Shown: positions 26,625 through 34,170 of the stretch, one piece after another
Numbering within the stretch: position 1 is the stretch's first letter
How the letters are laid out: every line of letters begins with the position of its first letter
DNA from: Bacteroides sp. MSB163
GTDB taxonomy: Bacteria; Bacteroidota; Bacteroidia; Bacteroidales; Bacteroidaceae
Assembly: GCF_036416795.1 (NCBI RefSeq)
Contig: NZ_CP143867.1
Location: 558,001-622,000 of the forward strand
DNA length: 64,000 nt
Direction: 5' to 3'
The notes under the pieces: model-generated
Database searches by the model: none
Told to the model about the DNA's origin: nothing
The model's input: the letters and a program-made list of their open reading frames with translations, nothing else
Program-made: the position numbers and the translations under genes

Positions 26625-27584
26625 TTAGCGACGATCGCCTGAAGAACGGCTGGAACTACCGGAACTGCTTCTTCTTGTTGAAGAAGAACCGCTGCTGCGG
26701 GTACTGCTTCCGGAAGAACTCCGTACACTGGAAGAACTGCTTTCCTTACGTTCGGTACTCGGTGTAGTACTGCTGCTACGGCGAGAAGAGCTTGTATTAC
26801 TCTTCGTACTACTGTTGGTACGACGTGAACTACTATTATTGTTGCGTGAACTGCTGCTGGTATTAGTAGTTGCATTGCTGTTCGTACTTTCCCTGCGGGT
26901 AGTGCTTGGAGTGGTAGTGCGATTACTACTTGAACTACTGCGACGGGTAGTGTACACATCATCTCTCGACGGCGCACGGTCAGAGCCGGGACGTACAGTT
27001 ACAGAGCCAAAATCCGAACGGCGATGTGTTGTATAGGACTTGGTATCACGAATACGATACGAACCATTATAAAATGGATGTTTGTAGCGTCCGCGATAAT
27101 AGCTCACATTATTATGATGCGTGCGATAGTGTCCGCCTACATACGTGCGGTAGTGATACGGACGGGGGAAATAGAAATGATTGTGGTTGGTATACGTGAC
27201 ATAAACACGGAAGTACCAACGGTTTCCACTGGTATAGATGGGACGGTAAAAATACTCCGCCTGCATAAAGCGGGCATACTGTCGGCTACTAAGCACCCAG
27301 CGGAGATCGTCATTACGTACATCCAGATAGTCATAATATCGGTTGAGCGCCCACTCATTACCATATAGCACATCATCCATTACATAACGTACACCGGAAA
27401 TGAAGTCATAATTGATTTCATATACATCATTGTATTGTTCGGTGCTCAGGTTCAGCTCGTAAGCCATTTTATCTGTGAGGAAACGAGTCTCCTTACGTAC
27501 TTTGCTATTACTCATAGCATTCGTGCCTGCGCTGCAAACAGCAGTACTCAAAGTGGCAAGCAGGATAAATAATATTCGTTTCAT
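26625..27584 (-). CDS. Exported protein with Tyr/His-rich middle and Ser/Arg low-complexity tail
   Basis: A 319-residue protein. Signal peptide MKRILFILLATLSTAVCSAG; then a helical segment (about 25-105: TDKMAYELNLSTEQYNDVYE, WVLSSRQYARFMQAEYFYRP) resembling a repeated helical motif of small Bacteroides exported proteins; a Tyr/His-rich segment (about 110-180: RYKHPFYNGSYR); and about 120 residues of Ser, Arg, Thr and Asn only. The tail is encoded by varied codons (TCT, AGC, AGT; CGT, CGC), so it is selected low-complexity protein and not simple DNA expansion. I do not recognise a function. A basic disordered tail could bind polyanions such as LPS, capsule or extracellular DNA. Confidence 0.75.
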   Translation of the reverse strand: MKRILFILLATLSTAVCSAGTNAMSNSKVRKETRFLTDKMAYELNLSTEQYNDVYEINYDFISGVRYVMDDVLYGNEWALNRYYDYLDVRNDDLRWVLSSRQYARFMQAEYFYRPIYTSGNRWYFRVYVTYTNHNHFYFPRPYHYRTYVGGHYRTHHNNVSYYRGRYKHPFYNGSYRIRDTKSYTTHRRSDFGSVTVRPGSDRAPSRDDVYTTRRSSSSSNRTTTPSTTRRESTNSNATTNTSSSSRNNNSSSRRTNSSTKSNTSSSRRSSSTTPSTERKESSSSSVRSSSGSSTRSSGSSSTRRSSSGSSSRSSGDRR

Positions 27585-27633
27585 GATAGCGTTTTTTTAC
27601 TTAGTTTATGAATTGTCTTTTCTTTGCTGGAAA

Positions 27634-27661
27634 CAAAAATAGGGGAAGATTATCCCCTATT
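27634..27661 (-). terminator. Terminator after the CvfB-like gene, overlapping a -7-like box
   Basis: ATAGGGG (27640-27646) and CCCCTAT (27655-27661) form a short stem followed on the minus strand by TTTTTG. The same bases give TATTTTTG (27634-27641), a match to TAnnTTTG, 50 bp upstream of the Ser/Arg-rich protein gene. The site may end one transcript and start the next. Confidence 0.55.
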
Positions 27662-27705
27662 CATTTGTTTCTCTCTATTCTTACATAGGGATTTCCCTAA
27701 TCTGT

Positions 27706-28554
27706 TTAGGACTTCGGGGATTTTGCCAACATGATGCCATCCTCTTTCAAAAGGATGAGATGTTTCTTATAAAGGTCGCCTACACCTTTCTTGAAAGTTT
27801 TCTTGCTAACGCCAAAAGTGGCATAAATGTCATCTGCCGGACTTTTATCATTCAAAGATATCTGCCCGCCATTATCCTTTATATATTGCAACAGGGTTTT
27901 CGAAAAGTCATCCACTTTTTCAAAGCCTGGCTTCTGAAGTATCAAGTCTATCTTACCATCCTCACGTACTTGCTTGATGAAAGCTTTCACCTGATCGCCG
28001 GTATGCAAAGGCTGAAATATCTCACTATCATACAACAAACCACCATACTTATTCTCAATAATCGCCTTGAAACCTAAATCCGTTTTTTGCCAGATAAGGA
28101 TATTCACCTCATCTCCAGCTTTATAAGGCGCTTCTTCTTTAGAAAGATAGCGATCTACTTTGGCCGAAGCTACGATACGGTAACTTTCATCATCCAAATG
28201 AGCATGAATAACGTATTCCTTTCCTACCTGCATCTTCATCTTCTGTTCACGGAAAGGCACGAAAAGGTCTTTCATCAATCCCCAGTTCAAGAATGCTCCA
28301 TACTCATTTACCCATGCTACTTCCAAACAGGCAAACTCGCCTACCTGCACCAACGGTGTCAATGTTGTGGCAACAAGGCGTTCCTCGCTATCCAGATATA
28401 TAAATACATTCAATTCGTCTCCCGGCTGGCAACCTTCGGGCACATAACGCAGAGGAAGCAAGATTTCTCCATCCTCACCACCATCCAGATACATGCCGAA
28501 CTCCACTTCCTTGACGACCTGCAAGATATTGAATTTACCTAATTCGATGCTCAT
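27706..28554 (-). CDS. CvfB/YitL-like S1-domain RNA-binding protein
   Basis: The start is the ATG at 28554 (MSIELGKFNILQVVKEVEFG); an open frame continues 38 codons upstream but crosses the promoter and the 82-bp repeat. The protein has 282 residues, the normal size of the CvfB family. It holds tandem OB/S1 domains (GMYLDGGEDGEILLPLRYVP; EYGAFLNWGLMKDLFVPFRE; VKAFIKQVREDGKIDLILQK) and a C-terminal winged-helix region (DDIYATFGVSKKTFKKGVGDLYK). It is probably a cytoplasmic RNA-binding regulator; relatives in Gram-positive bacteria affect virulence gene expression. Confidence 0.85.
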   Translation of the reverse strand: MSIELGKFNILQVVKEVEFGMYLDGGEDGEILLPLRYVPEGCQPGDELNVFIYLDSEERLVATTLTPLVQVGEFACLEVAWVNEYGAFLNWGLMKDLFVPFREQKMKMQVGKEYVIHAHLDDESYRIVASAKVDRYLSKEEAPYKAGDEVNILIWQKTDLGFKAIIENKYGGLLYDSEIFQPLHTGDQVKAFIKQVREDGKIDLILQKPGFEKVDDFSKTLLQYIKDNGGQISLNDKSPADDIYATFGVSKKTFKKGVGDLYKKHLILLKEDGIMLAKSPKS

Positions 28555-28572
28555 AATTTCTTTCGTTTGGGG

Positions 28573-28603
28573 CAAAGATAATGCAAACCAAAGGCAGTAC
28601 AAA
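28573..28603 (-). promoter_or_regulatory. Proximal promoter of the CvfB-like gene
   Basis: Minus strand: TTTG complement at 28600-28603, 19 nt, TATCTTTG at 28573-28580. The -7 box is 18 bp from the ATG at 28554, so the leader would be only about a dozen bases. Confidence 0.75.
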
Positions 28604-28654
28604 ATAAGCTTGATTATTTTTAATGCTGAGGTGCAGCTTATCTTCGCTTTTAAG

Positions 28655-28685
28655 CAAAGATAATGCAAACCAAAGGCAGTACAAA
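28655..28685 (-). promoter_or_regulatory. Distal duplicated promoter of the CvfB-like gene
   Basis: The same TTTG-N19-TATCTTTG arrangement shifted by exactly 82 bp (28682-28685 and 28655-28662). Transcripts from here would carry the repeat hairpin in a leader of about 95 nt. Confidence 0.65.
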
Positions 28686-28878
28686 ATAAGCTTGATTATT
28701 TTTAATGCTAAGATGCAGCTTATCTTCGCTTTTAAGCAAAGATTAAGCATAAGGCATAACTTTTCAATCTAAGCCATAACTTTTTTCTATGAACAAATCT
28801 CTTGGAAAACAGTTATTTTTGTATCGGGAAACTAAAGATAAGGAAAATTATATTCACCTAATTAAATACATAAAAGTT

Positions 28879-29880
28879 ATGGAATTTCTAACAAACGAAA
28901 AGCTTACGATTGTAGGAGCTGCCGGAATGATCGGCTCTAACATGGCACAGACTGCCATTATGATGCATTTGACACCCAATATTTGCCTGTACGATCCGTA
29001 TGGACCGGGACTGGAAGGTGTAGCGGAAGAAATGTTTCACTGCGGTTTCGAAGGACTGAACCTTACGTATACTTCCGACATCAAAGAAGCGTTGACCGGA
29101 GCCAAATACATTGTATCTTCAGGTGGTGCTGCCCGCAAAGCAGGCATGACACGTGAAGACCTGCTGAAAGGTAATGCTGCCATTGCTGAAGAGTTCGGTA
29201 AAAATGTAAAAGCTTACTGCCCGGACGTGAAACATGTAGTAGTTATCTTCAATCCCGCCGACATAACCGGATTGATCACTCTGTTATATTCCGGCCTGAA
29301 ACCTTCACAGGTAACTACTCTCGCAGCTCTCGACAGTACCCGTTTGCGTAGTGAACTCGCCAAGCATTTCCACATTTCTCCTGATAAGGTAGAAAATTGC
29401 CGTACGTATGGCGGCCACGGAGAACAGATGGCTGTTTATGCCTCAACAGCCAAAGTAGATGGTAAACCTTTGCCGGAAATTATCGGTACGTCTGCTCTTA
29501 CTGCTGAACAATGGGCTGAAATCCAAAGTAAGGTAACCAAAGGCGGTGCCAACATCATCAACCTTCGCGAACGTTCTTCTTTCCAAAGCCCGGCATACGT
29601 TTCCATAGAAATGATTGCTGCCGCCATGGGTGGTAAACCGTTCCGTTGGCCGGCAGGTACGTATGTACACAGTCACGGCTTCGACCACATCATGATGGCA
29701 ATGGAAACTGAAATCACCAAAGACGGCGTACACTACAAAGAGTTGAAAGGCACTCCGGAAGAAGAAGCCAAGCTGAAAGAAAGTTATGCCCACCTCTGCA
29801 AATTGCGTGACGAAGTGATTGGGATGGGAGTACTTCCTGCTATTAAGGATTGGAAAAGCATCAACCCGAACATTGACTAA
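28879..29880 (+). CDS. mdh: Malate dehydrogenase (lactate/malate dehydrogenase family)
   Basis: The start is the ATG at 28879 (MEFLTNEKLTIVGAAGMIGS); the preceding 30 codons of open frame are A/T-rich and lie around a TATTTTTG box at 28814. The protein has 333 residues. VGAAGMIG (12-19) is the NAD-binding loop. ALDSTRLRSELAKHFHI and TYGGHGEQMAVY correspond to the substrate Arg and proton-relay His regions. It would interconvert malate and oxaloacetate in the reductive branch of central metabolism (succinate formation). It is monocistronic with a terminator 44 bp after the stop. Confidence 0.85.
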   Translation: MEFLTNEKLTIVGAAGMIGSNMAQTAIMMHLTPNICLYDPYGPGLEGVAEEMFHCGFEGLNLTYTSDIKEALTGAKYIVSSGGAARKAGMTREDLLKGNAAIAEEFGKNVKAYCPDVKHVVVIFNPADITGLITLLYSGLKPSQVTTLAALDSTRLRSELAKHFHISPDKVENCRTYGGHGEQMAVYASTAKVDGKPLPEIIGTSALTAEQWAEIQSKVTKGGANIINLRERSSFQSPAYVSIEMIAAAMGGKPFRWPAGTYVHSHGFDHIMMAMETEITKDGVHYKELKGTPEEEAKLKESYAHLCKLRDEVIGMGVLPAIKDWKSINPNID

Positions 29881-29923
29881 ATTATAGATATAAGGGGATA
29901 CCTTCGAGAACTCCTGTTTAGAC

Positions 29924-29970
29924 TTTCCCTCTTGCGCTCACACAAACCGAGCGCAGGGGGAATTTTCTTT
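29924..29970 (+). terminator. Terminator after malate dehydrogenase
   Basis: TTCCCTCTTGCGCTC pairs with GAGCGCAGGGGGAA (about 29924-29962), loop about 10 nt, followed by TTTTCTTTTATTTTTT. Confidence 0.8.
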
Positions 29971-29987
29971 TATTTTTTCAGAAATCC

Positions 29988-30019
29988 TTTGGCTGTATTA
30001 AAAAAACTATTTATCTTTG
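29988..30019 (+). promoter_or_regulatory. Promoter of the tRNA-Phe/tRNA-Pro operon
   Basis: TTTG (29988-29991), 20 nt, TATCTTTG (30012-30019): a consensus Bacteroides housekeeping promoter, with the expected start near 30026, about 10 bp before the tRNA-Phe gene. Confidence 0.85.
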
Positions 30020-30036
30020 CACCCGCAAACGAAGAA

Positions 30037-30109
30037 GGTGCCATAGCTCAGTTGGTAGAGCAAAGGACTGAAAATCCTTGTGTCCCCGGTTCGATTCCTG
30101 GTGGCACCA
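30037..30109 (+). tRNA. tRNA-Phe (anticodon GAA)
   Basis: A 73-nt cloverleaf: acceptor GGTGCCA/TGGCACC, D arm AGCTCAGTTGGTAGAGC, anticodon arm AAGGA-CTGAAAA-TCCTT with GAA, T arm CCCGG TTCGATT CCTGG (G-T/C pairs allowed), discriminator A. The CCA end is not encoded. Confidence 0.96.
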
Positions 30110-30125
30110 CTCGTAAGCAAAGTAT

Positions 30126-30198
30126 CGGAATGTAGCGCAGTTGGTAGCGCACTACGTTCGGGACGTAGGGGTCGGGCGTTCGAGTCGCCTCATTCCGA
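30126..30198 (+). tRNA. tRNA-Pro (anticodon CGG)
   Basis: A 73-nt cloverleaf: acceptor CGGAATG/CATTCCG, D arm AGCGCAGTTGGTAGCGC, anticodon arm CTACG-TTCGGGA-CGTAG with CGG, T arm with TTCGAGT, discriminator A. CCA is not encoded. It is 16 bp after tRNA-Phe in the same transcript. Confidence 0.95.
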
Positions 30199-30205
30199 CA
30201 CAAAG

Positions 30206-30241
30206 AAGGTCTGATTCTCAAAAGGAGTTAGACCTTTTTTG
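30206..30241 (+). terminator. Terminator of the tRNA operon
   Basis: AAGGTCT (30206-30212) pairs with AGACCTT (30230-30236), followed by TTTTTG. Confidence 0.85.
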
Positions 30242-30294
30242 TTACATTCTCAATCCCCCAAACAACATTATTCTAATTCTAATCCGATTCTATT

Positions 30295-30774
30295 ATGCTT
30301 GACATCATACTGATCATATTAGGAAGTCTATGCCTTATAGTAGGCTTATTGGGATGTATCCTCCCTATAATTCCCGGACCACCCATTTCATACGCCGGTT
30401 TATTATTACTCCACATTACAGATAAGGCGCAATTTTCCACATTTCAATTACTGATTTGGCTGTTTCTGGTAGTAATAGTACAAGTATTGGACTATTTCAC
30501 TCCTATGATTGGAAGCAAGTACAGCGGAGGAAGTAAATGGGGAAGCTGGGGCTGCCTGATAGGTTCAATCCTCGGAATCATCTTTCTCGGCCCGTGGGGA
30601 ATTGTTATCGGTCCTTTTGGAGGTGCTTTCATCGGAGAACTCTTGGGAGACAGAAGTGCAAGGGATGCCCTAAAATCAGGTATCGGGGCACTGATTGGTT
30701 TTCTGGTGGGGACGGTGTTTAAGGTAGTAGTTTGCGGGTACTTCGTATGGTGTTTCGTAAAGGCATTGATATGA
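30295..30774 (+). CDS. DUF456 family membrane protein
   Basis: A 159-residue, very hydrophobic protein with a pattern typical of DUF456: an N-terminal helix pair with LGCILPIIPGPPISYAGLLL, a helix around LLIWLFLVVIVQVLDYFTP, then Gly-rich helices (GSILGIIFLGPWGIVIGPFGG, ALIGFLVGTVFKVVVCGYF). It is inner-membrane, of unknown function; glycine-zipper motifs suggest oligomer packing. It ends 3 bp before a CACAGAG hairpin that may serve as its terminator. Confidence 0.85.
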   Translation: MLDIILIILGSLCLIVGLLGCILPIIPGPPISYAGLLLLHITDKAQFSTFQLLIWLFLVVIVQVLDYFTPMIGSKYSGGSKWGSWGCLIGSILGIIFLGPWGIVIGPFGGAFIGELLGDRSARDALKSGIGALIGFLVGTVFKVVVCGYFVWCFVKALI

Positions 30775-30777
30775 TTT

Positions 30778-30845
30778 CACCACAGAGTGACACAGAGTTT
30801 AATTTGAAATCAGAACTCTGTGGGACTCTGTGTCACTCTGTGGTG
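30778..30845. repeat. CACAGAG palindromic repeat (short form)
   Basis: CACCACAGAGTGACACAGAGTT pairs with its complement ending in CTGTGGTG over about 20 bp, with a central CTCTGTGGGACTCTGTG duplication. It lies between convergent genes and is related to the 117-bp elements at 34048 and 39829. Confidence 0.85.
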
Positions 30846-30854
30846 ATTATACTA

Positions 30855-33800
30855 TTATCGTTGCAATGTAATTCCCATCAACCCAATCACCACATCATTA
30901 GAAAGAGTTTCAAGAACGAGGTGGGAAAGTTTCTTATCAGGATTCAAGGGCATTTCAAGCAATATGGCAGCACCACCATCCAATTCACGGGAGGCACCGG
31001 GAAAGCCTAATTCTTCTCCAAAGTTATTGCTGATCTCGCCCGTTTTAAGACGTAGGCGATAAAGTGCCGGAGCATGCCGGTTGAAAGCCAGACCATCTTC
31101 AAAGAAAATATGCTCAATGGGCGCCCAGTTATCGGGATTACGCAGAGCCATCTTATCGCAAGTACCATCTTTGTAATAAACACGGATCAGCCCATTGTCA
31201 ATATGGCACTGCATGTGATTGGTACTACCTGCCATGAGTAAATAGGCACGGGATGCCTTTCCTTTGAGAGAGACCGTCAAACTATCCGGATAATTATCCC
31301 ACAAGGATGTGAAAGCTATATTTTGGCCCTCAGCAGGAGTACGGAAAGGAACTCCCAGCTTAGTATTCAACACTCCCTTCTGAACGGAAGAGCGAAGCCC
31401 GGAATCATCAATATCCACCGTATGCAAAGGATGGCACCATTCACCGATGCCTTGCTTGGGTATCTGCAAAGTGGTATATGGAGAACGGGGTGAAAGATAC
31501 TCATTACGGAATATATCTGTAACCCCAGAATTGAATTGCTTATCCATCACAACCGGTTCACACTTAGAAGAATTGACTTTAGCAAAGGCGGAGAACTGAG
31601 TAGAATTACCCTTATCTGCGGCCATCGGATTATCTACAGGAGCCCACCATTTCATATCCCCTTGTTGCATCGGAACGAAACGAACAGGAGCTTCAGCAGA
31701 AGCAGCTTCTATCTGAGACTTTGCCGGACTACCAAGCACTTCCCCACCCCATTCAATATTAATTTCCACTTTTTCATCCGAAGAAGCAGGGACCATAACG
31801 GAAAGTACCGGACGGGTGATGGAGTTCTCTACCAATGTCCATGTTGCAGGCTTTCCATTGACTGTAAGCTTCGCCACTTCCGAGCGCTGTGCCGGAAACT
31901 GAAGTTCCAATGTACGCACCGCAGGTAATCGGTGGATGATTGTATAGGATGTTACCGCTTCATTAGTATGCTTAAAGTCAAAATCAATATCCGGAGTATG
32001 CAGAGATGCAAAAGGCCAGGAGGAGGGTAAGCCGGGTTTTACCAACAGGCGTCCGTTCATGGCATCAGGAAGGATACCATAGAGTCCTTGTATCAAGACA
32101 CGGGAAGCTACACCTATAGGATCCCCGAAATCACGGTAACATTCTCCACGGGCAGCATCATAAAAACTGATTTGCCCGAAGTTACCGGGACTTTCCCCCA
32201 GATACATGCCATCGAGGACAGAACTCTTGAGCAGATGGAAACCTGCATCCGCACGTCCTGCCTGAAAATAAGCAAGAGCAGTATGCATCACTTCGGCAAA
32301 AGCAACGTTGTTGATACTCCAGGAATAAGGCAACCAGTTCGTAGTGGAGATAGTAGCATAACCTTCATCTTTCAAGCCATCGCCACGAACGGGGATATGT
32401 GGTATCTCGCGATCCACATAACTGGTGGCAAGATAAGCTTGGAAAGGATCAGCGATGTCACTATCCAATGCATGATAAATAGTCCATACACCGGGACTGG
32501 TATGCAGACGTTTATGCCCCATGAAATCCTGAAACTCAGCCCAATGTCCACGTTCGGGCATCCAAAGGCGGGTATTCAGAGCTTTCAGTATTCTATCAGC
32601 TTCTTCACGATAGGGTGCAGGGTCTTCTCCAATCTTCTCGGCAATCATAGCTGCGAGGCGATTGGAACGATAGTTATAGGCAGAAGAATGAGTGACCGCA
32701 CCACTATTATAATAAAGGGCATCACTTGCCCAGATGCAGGCATAGGCATCATAAAGTCCGTCATTATCGGGATCATAGTTTCGCTTTTCCCAGGCAAGGT
32801 GACGGGTCAGGACAGGCCACATACGGCGGGCGTATTCCAAATCACCGGTCCAGTTGAAATGCCACAAGAGTTCATCAATATAACAAAGATTCATGTCATA
32901 ATGATGCATCTGATCGTTCCGACGGGGGTTACGGCAGATATAACCGTTACTATATTGGGGTGTTCCCCACTTCTTTTCGGAGCGTGCCAAAGCAAGAGTT
33001 GAATCCTGTGCAGGGTGTGGAATCGTGTTCGGCACCTCTGTCACCTGACTGGCGGCATAAGCATTGAAGTGCGTACGGGCACGGTCGTGCCAACCTAAAG
33101 CATCACCGATATAAGCAGCACGCCAGCCACTGAGAGGCATGCGCCAGCCAATAGCACCATGCAACCAGACTTCACCATCCCAAATACCATCAGCAGCTAC
33201 GGCAAGGGCACCACCCAGAGTATTAAAGTATGGATCGGGGGTTGTGATCCTGATGCGTGAGGCAAGATCGGCACGGGCTTGTTCAGACTTATTATAAAGG
33301 GAAATGCCTTCTTCCAGTGAAGGTACTACCAAGGAATAGTCACGTACAAGTACATAAGCATCCTGTCGGTCGAAAAGGGAGATACCCAATGATTGTAATT
33401 GATGAGGTTGCTCGAGCGCATCAAAACAACCGGGAGGATCGGCCCCCATATCACCGTTACGGCTCAATCTGTTCAGGCGGATTTCACTTAACATAGGGCG
33501 CAAGACTGCACCTACAGGCATATTTACAGGAGTAATCTTCCAAATGGCAGCATCTTCATCCGGCAAAGCAAGAGCAGAGATTTGCAGTTCGGCATCCGTT
33601 CCCCAGGAAGGGTGCTTCAAACGATAGGAACGCCGTCCGGGGGTGTAGCGAGACTCACACCAAGCGGTTTCTTCCAATGGAGTCACTGAACTATCAGCCA
33701 GTACGAGATGGAAATGTATATTCTTACTGTTGCGCTTTTCGTAGACAGCAAAAATAGGACGGTCACTCGTTTCCAGACGGAAAGCGGTATGACTGCCATA

Positions 33801-34016
33801 AAGGGCACGGGTATAGCGGTTCTTTCCATTGACACTTACAAAATCTTCACCGTCCGGACGATATTGCAGGGTACGGGCAGCACCCCGCTTATGATCATTG
33901 TAAGAGGTGGATTCGATGCGGTCGCCGGCACTTTGAGGTTTATTACCGGTGGTATATTGTGCATAGGCGAAAGCCGGCAACAAGGAGATGAGAGTATAGA
34001 AAAATAGTTGTTTCAT
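30855..34016 (-). CDS. Exported DUF4450-like six-hairpin (alpha/alpha)6 protein, probable glycoside hydrolase
   Basis: A 1053-residue protein with signal peptide MKQLFFYTLISLLPAFAYAQ. Residues about 30-280 are beta-rich. A central (alpha/alpha)6-like region follows: LGGALAVAADGIWDGEVWLHG, CYIDELLWHFNWTGDLEYARRMWP, ERNYDPDNDGLYDAYACIWAS, WSINNVAFAEVMHTALAYFQAG. The C-terminal 330 residues are beta-sandwich. The layout fits DUF4450-type proteins and inverting six-hairpin glycosidases. Acidic residues in GDGLKDEGYAT and NDGLYDAY are catalytic candidates. No substrate can be named. It lies downstream of the GH65-like gene across a 117-bp repeat. Confidence 0.65.
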   Translation of the reverse strand: MKQLFFYTLISLLPAFAYAQYTTGNKPQSAGDRIESTSYNDHKRGAARTLQYRPDGEDFVSVNGKNRYTRALYGSHTAFRLETSDRPIFAVYEKRNSKNIHFHLVLADSSVTPLEETAWCESRYTPGRRSYRLKHPSWGTDAELQISALALPDEDAAIWKITPVNMPVGAVLRPMLSEIRLNRLSRNGDMGADPPGCFDALEQPHQLQSLGISLFDRQDAYVLVRDYSLVVPSLEEGISLYNKSEQARADLASRIRITTPDPYFNTLGGALAVAADGIWDGEVWLHGAIGWRMPLSGWRAAYIGDALGWHDRARTHFNAYAASQVTEVPNTIPHPAQDSTLALARSEKKWGTPQYSNGYICRNPRRNDQMHHYDMNLCYIDELLWHFNWTGDLEYARRMWPVLTRHLAWEKRNYDPDNDGLYDAYACIWASDALYYNSGAVTHSSAYNYRSNRLAAMIAEKIGEDPAPYREEADRILKALNTRLWMPERGHWAEFQDFMGHKRLHTSPGVWTIYHALDSDIADPFQAYLATSYVDREIPHIPVRGDGLKDEGYATISTTNWLPYSWSINNVAFAEVMHTALAYFQAGRADAGFHLLKSSVLDGMYLGESPGNFGQISFYDAARGECYRDFGDPIGVASRVLIQGLYGILPDAMNGRLLVKPGLPSSWPFASLHTPDIDFDFKHTNEAVTSYTIIHRLPAVRTLELQFPAQRSEVAKLTVNGKPATWTLVENSITRPVLSVMVPASSDEKVEINIEWGGEVLGSPAKSQIEAASAEAPVRFVPMQQGDMKWWAPVDNPMAADKGNSTQFSAFAKVNSSKCEPVVMDKQFNSGVTDIFRNEYLSPRSPYTTLQIPKQGIGEWCHPLHTVDIDDSGLRSSVQKGVLNTKLGVPFRTPAEGQNIAFTSLWDNYPDSLTVSLKGKASRAYLLMAGSTNHMQCHIDNGLIRVYYKDGTCDKMALRNPDNWAPIEHIFFEDGLAFNRHAPALYRLRLKTGEISNNFGEELGFPGASRELDGGAAILLEMPLNPDKKLSHLVLETLSNDVVIGLMGITLQR

Positions 34017-34047
34017 TACATGTTATGAGTTAATTCTTTTTAGGAGT

Positions 34048-34164
34048 GTTATGAATTAATTCACCACAGAGTAACACAGAGTCTCACAGAGTTTAATCAA
34101 TTTGAAATCAAAAGAATAGAACTCCGTGATACTCTGTGTTACTCTGTGGTGAAAACTCATTTCT
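34048..34164. repeat. 117-bp palindromic intergenic repeat, copy 1
   Basis: Core CACCACAGAGTAACACAGAG (from 34062) pairs with the complementary end (to 34151). The whole 117 bp recurs at 39829-39945 in the same orientation with two differences by my reading. It lies between the GH65-like gene and the DUF4450-like gene. Confidence 0.9.
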
Positions 34165-34170
34165 GAACGG

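Larger units (their letters stand above)
28572..28743. repeat. 82-bp tandem repeat carrying a duplicated promoter
   Basis: Two full copies of an 82-bp unit (28572-28653 and 28654-28735) differ at two positions by my reading; a partial third copy (GCAAAGAT) follows at 28736. At each junction TTATCTT...AAGATAA forms a hairpin around CGCTTTTAAGC. Each unit holds a full minus-strand promoter for the CvfB-like gene. Confidence 0.9.

Noticed and set aside
26513..26977. Minus-strand frame overlapping the Ser/Arg-rich protein
   Set aside because: It is a frame-shifted reading of the AGC/CGT-rich tail (AAVV-type repeats) and has no start or family support.
28555..28668. Upstream extension of the CvfB-like gene
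   Set aside because: It runs through the 82-bp promoter repeat, and the family start is at 28554.
28789..28878. Upstream extension of malate dehydrogenase
   Set aside because: The extra 30 residues are A/T-rich, not part of the family, and lie around a -7-like box; the Rossmann fold begins at the ATG at 28879.
29932..30135. Small plus-strand frame after malate dehydrogenase
   Set aside because: It crosses the terminator, the tRNA promoter and the tRNA-Phe gene.
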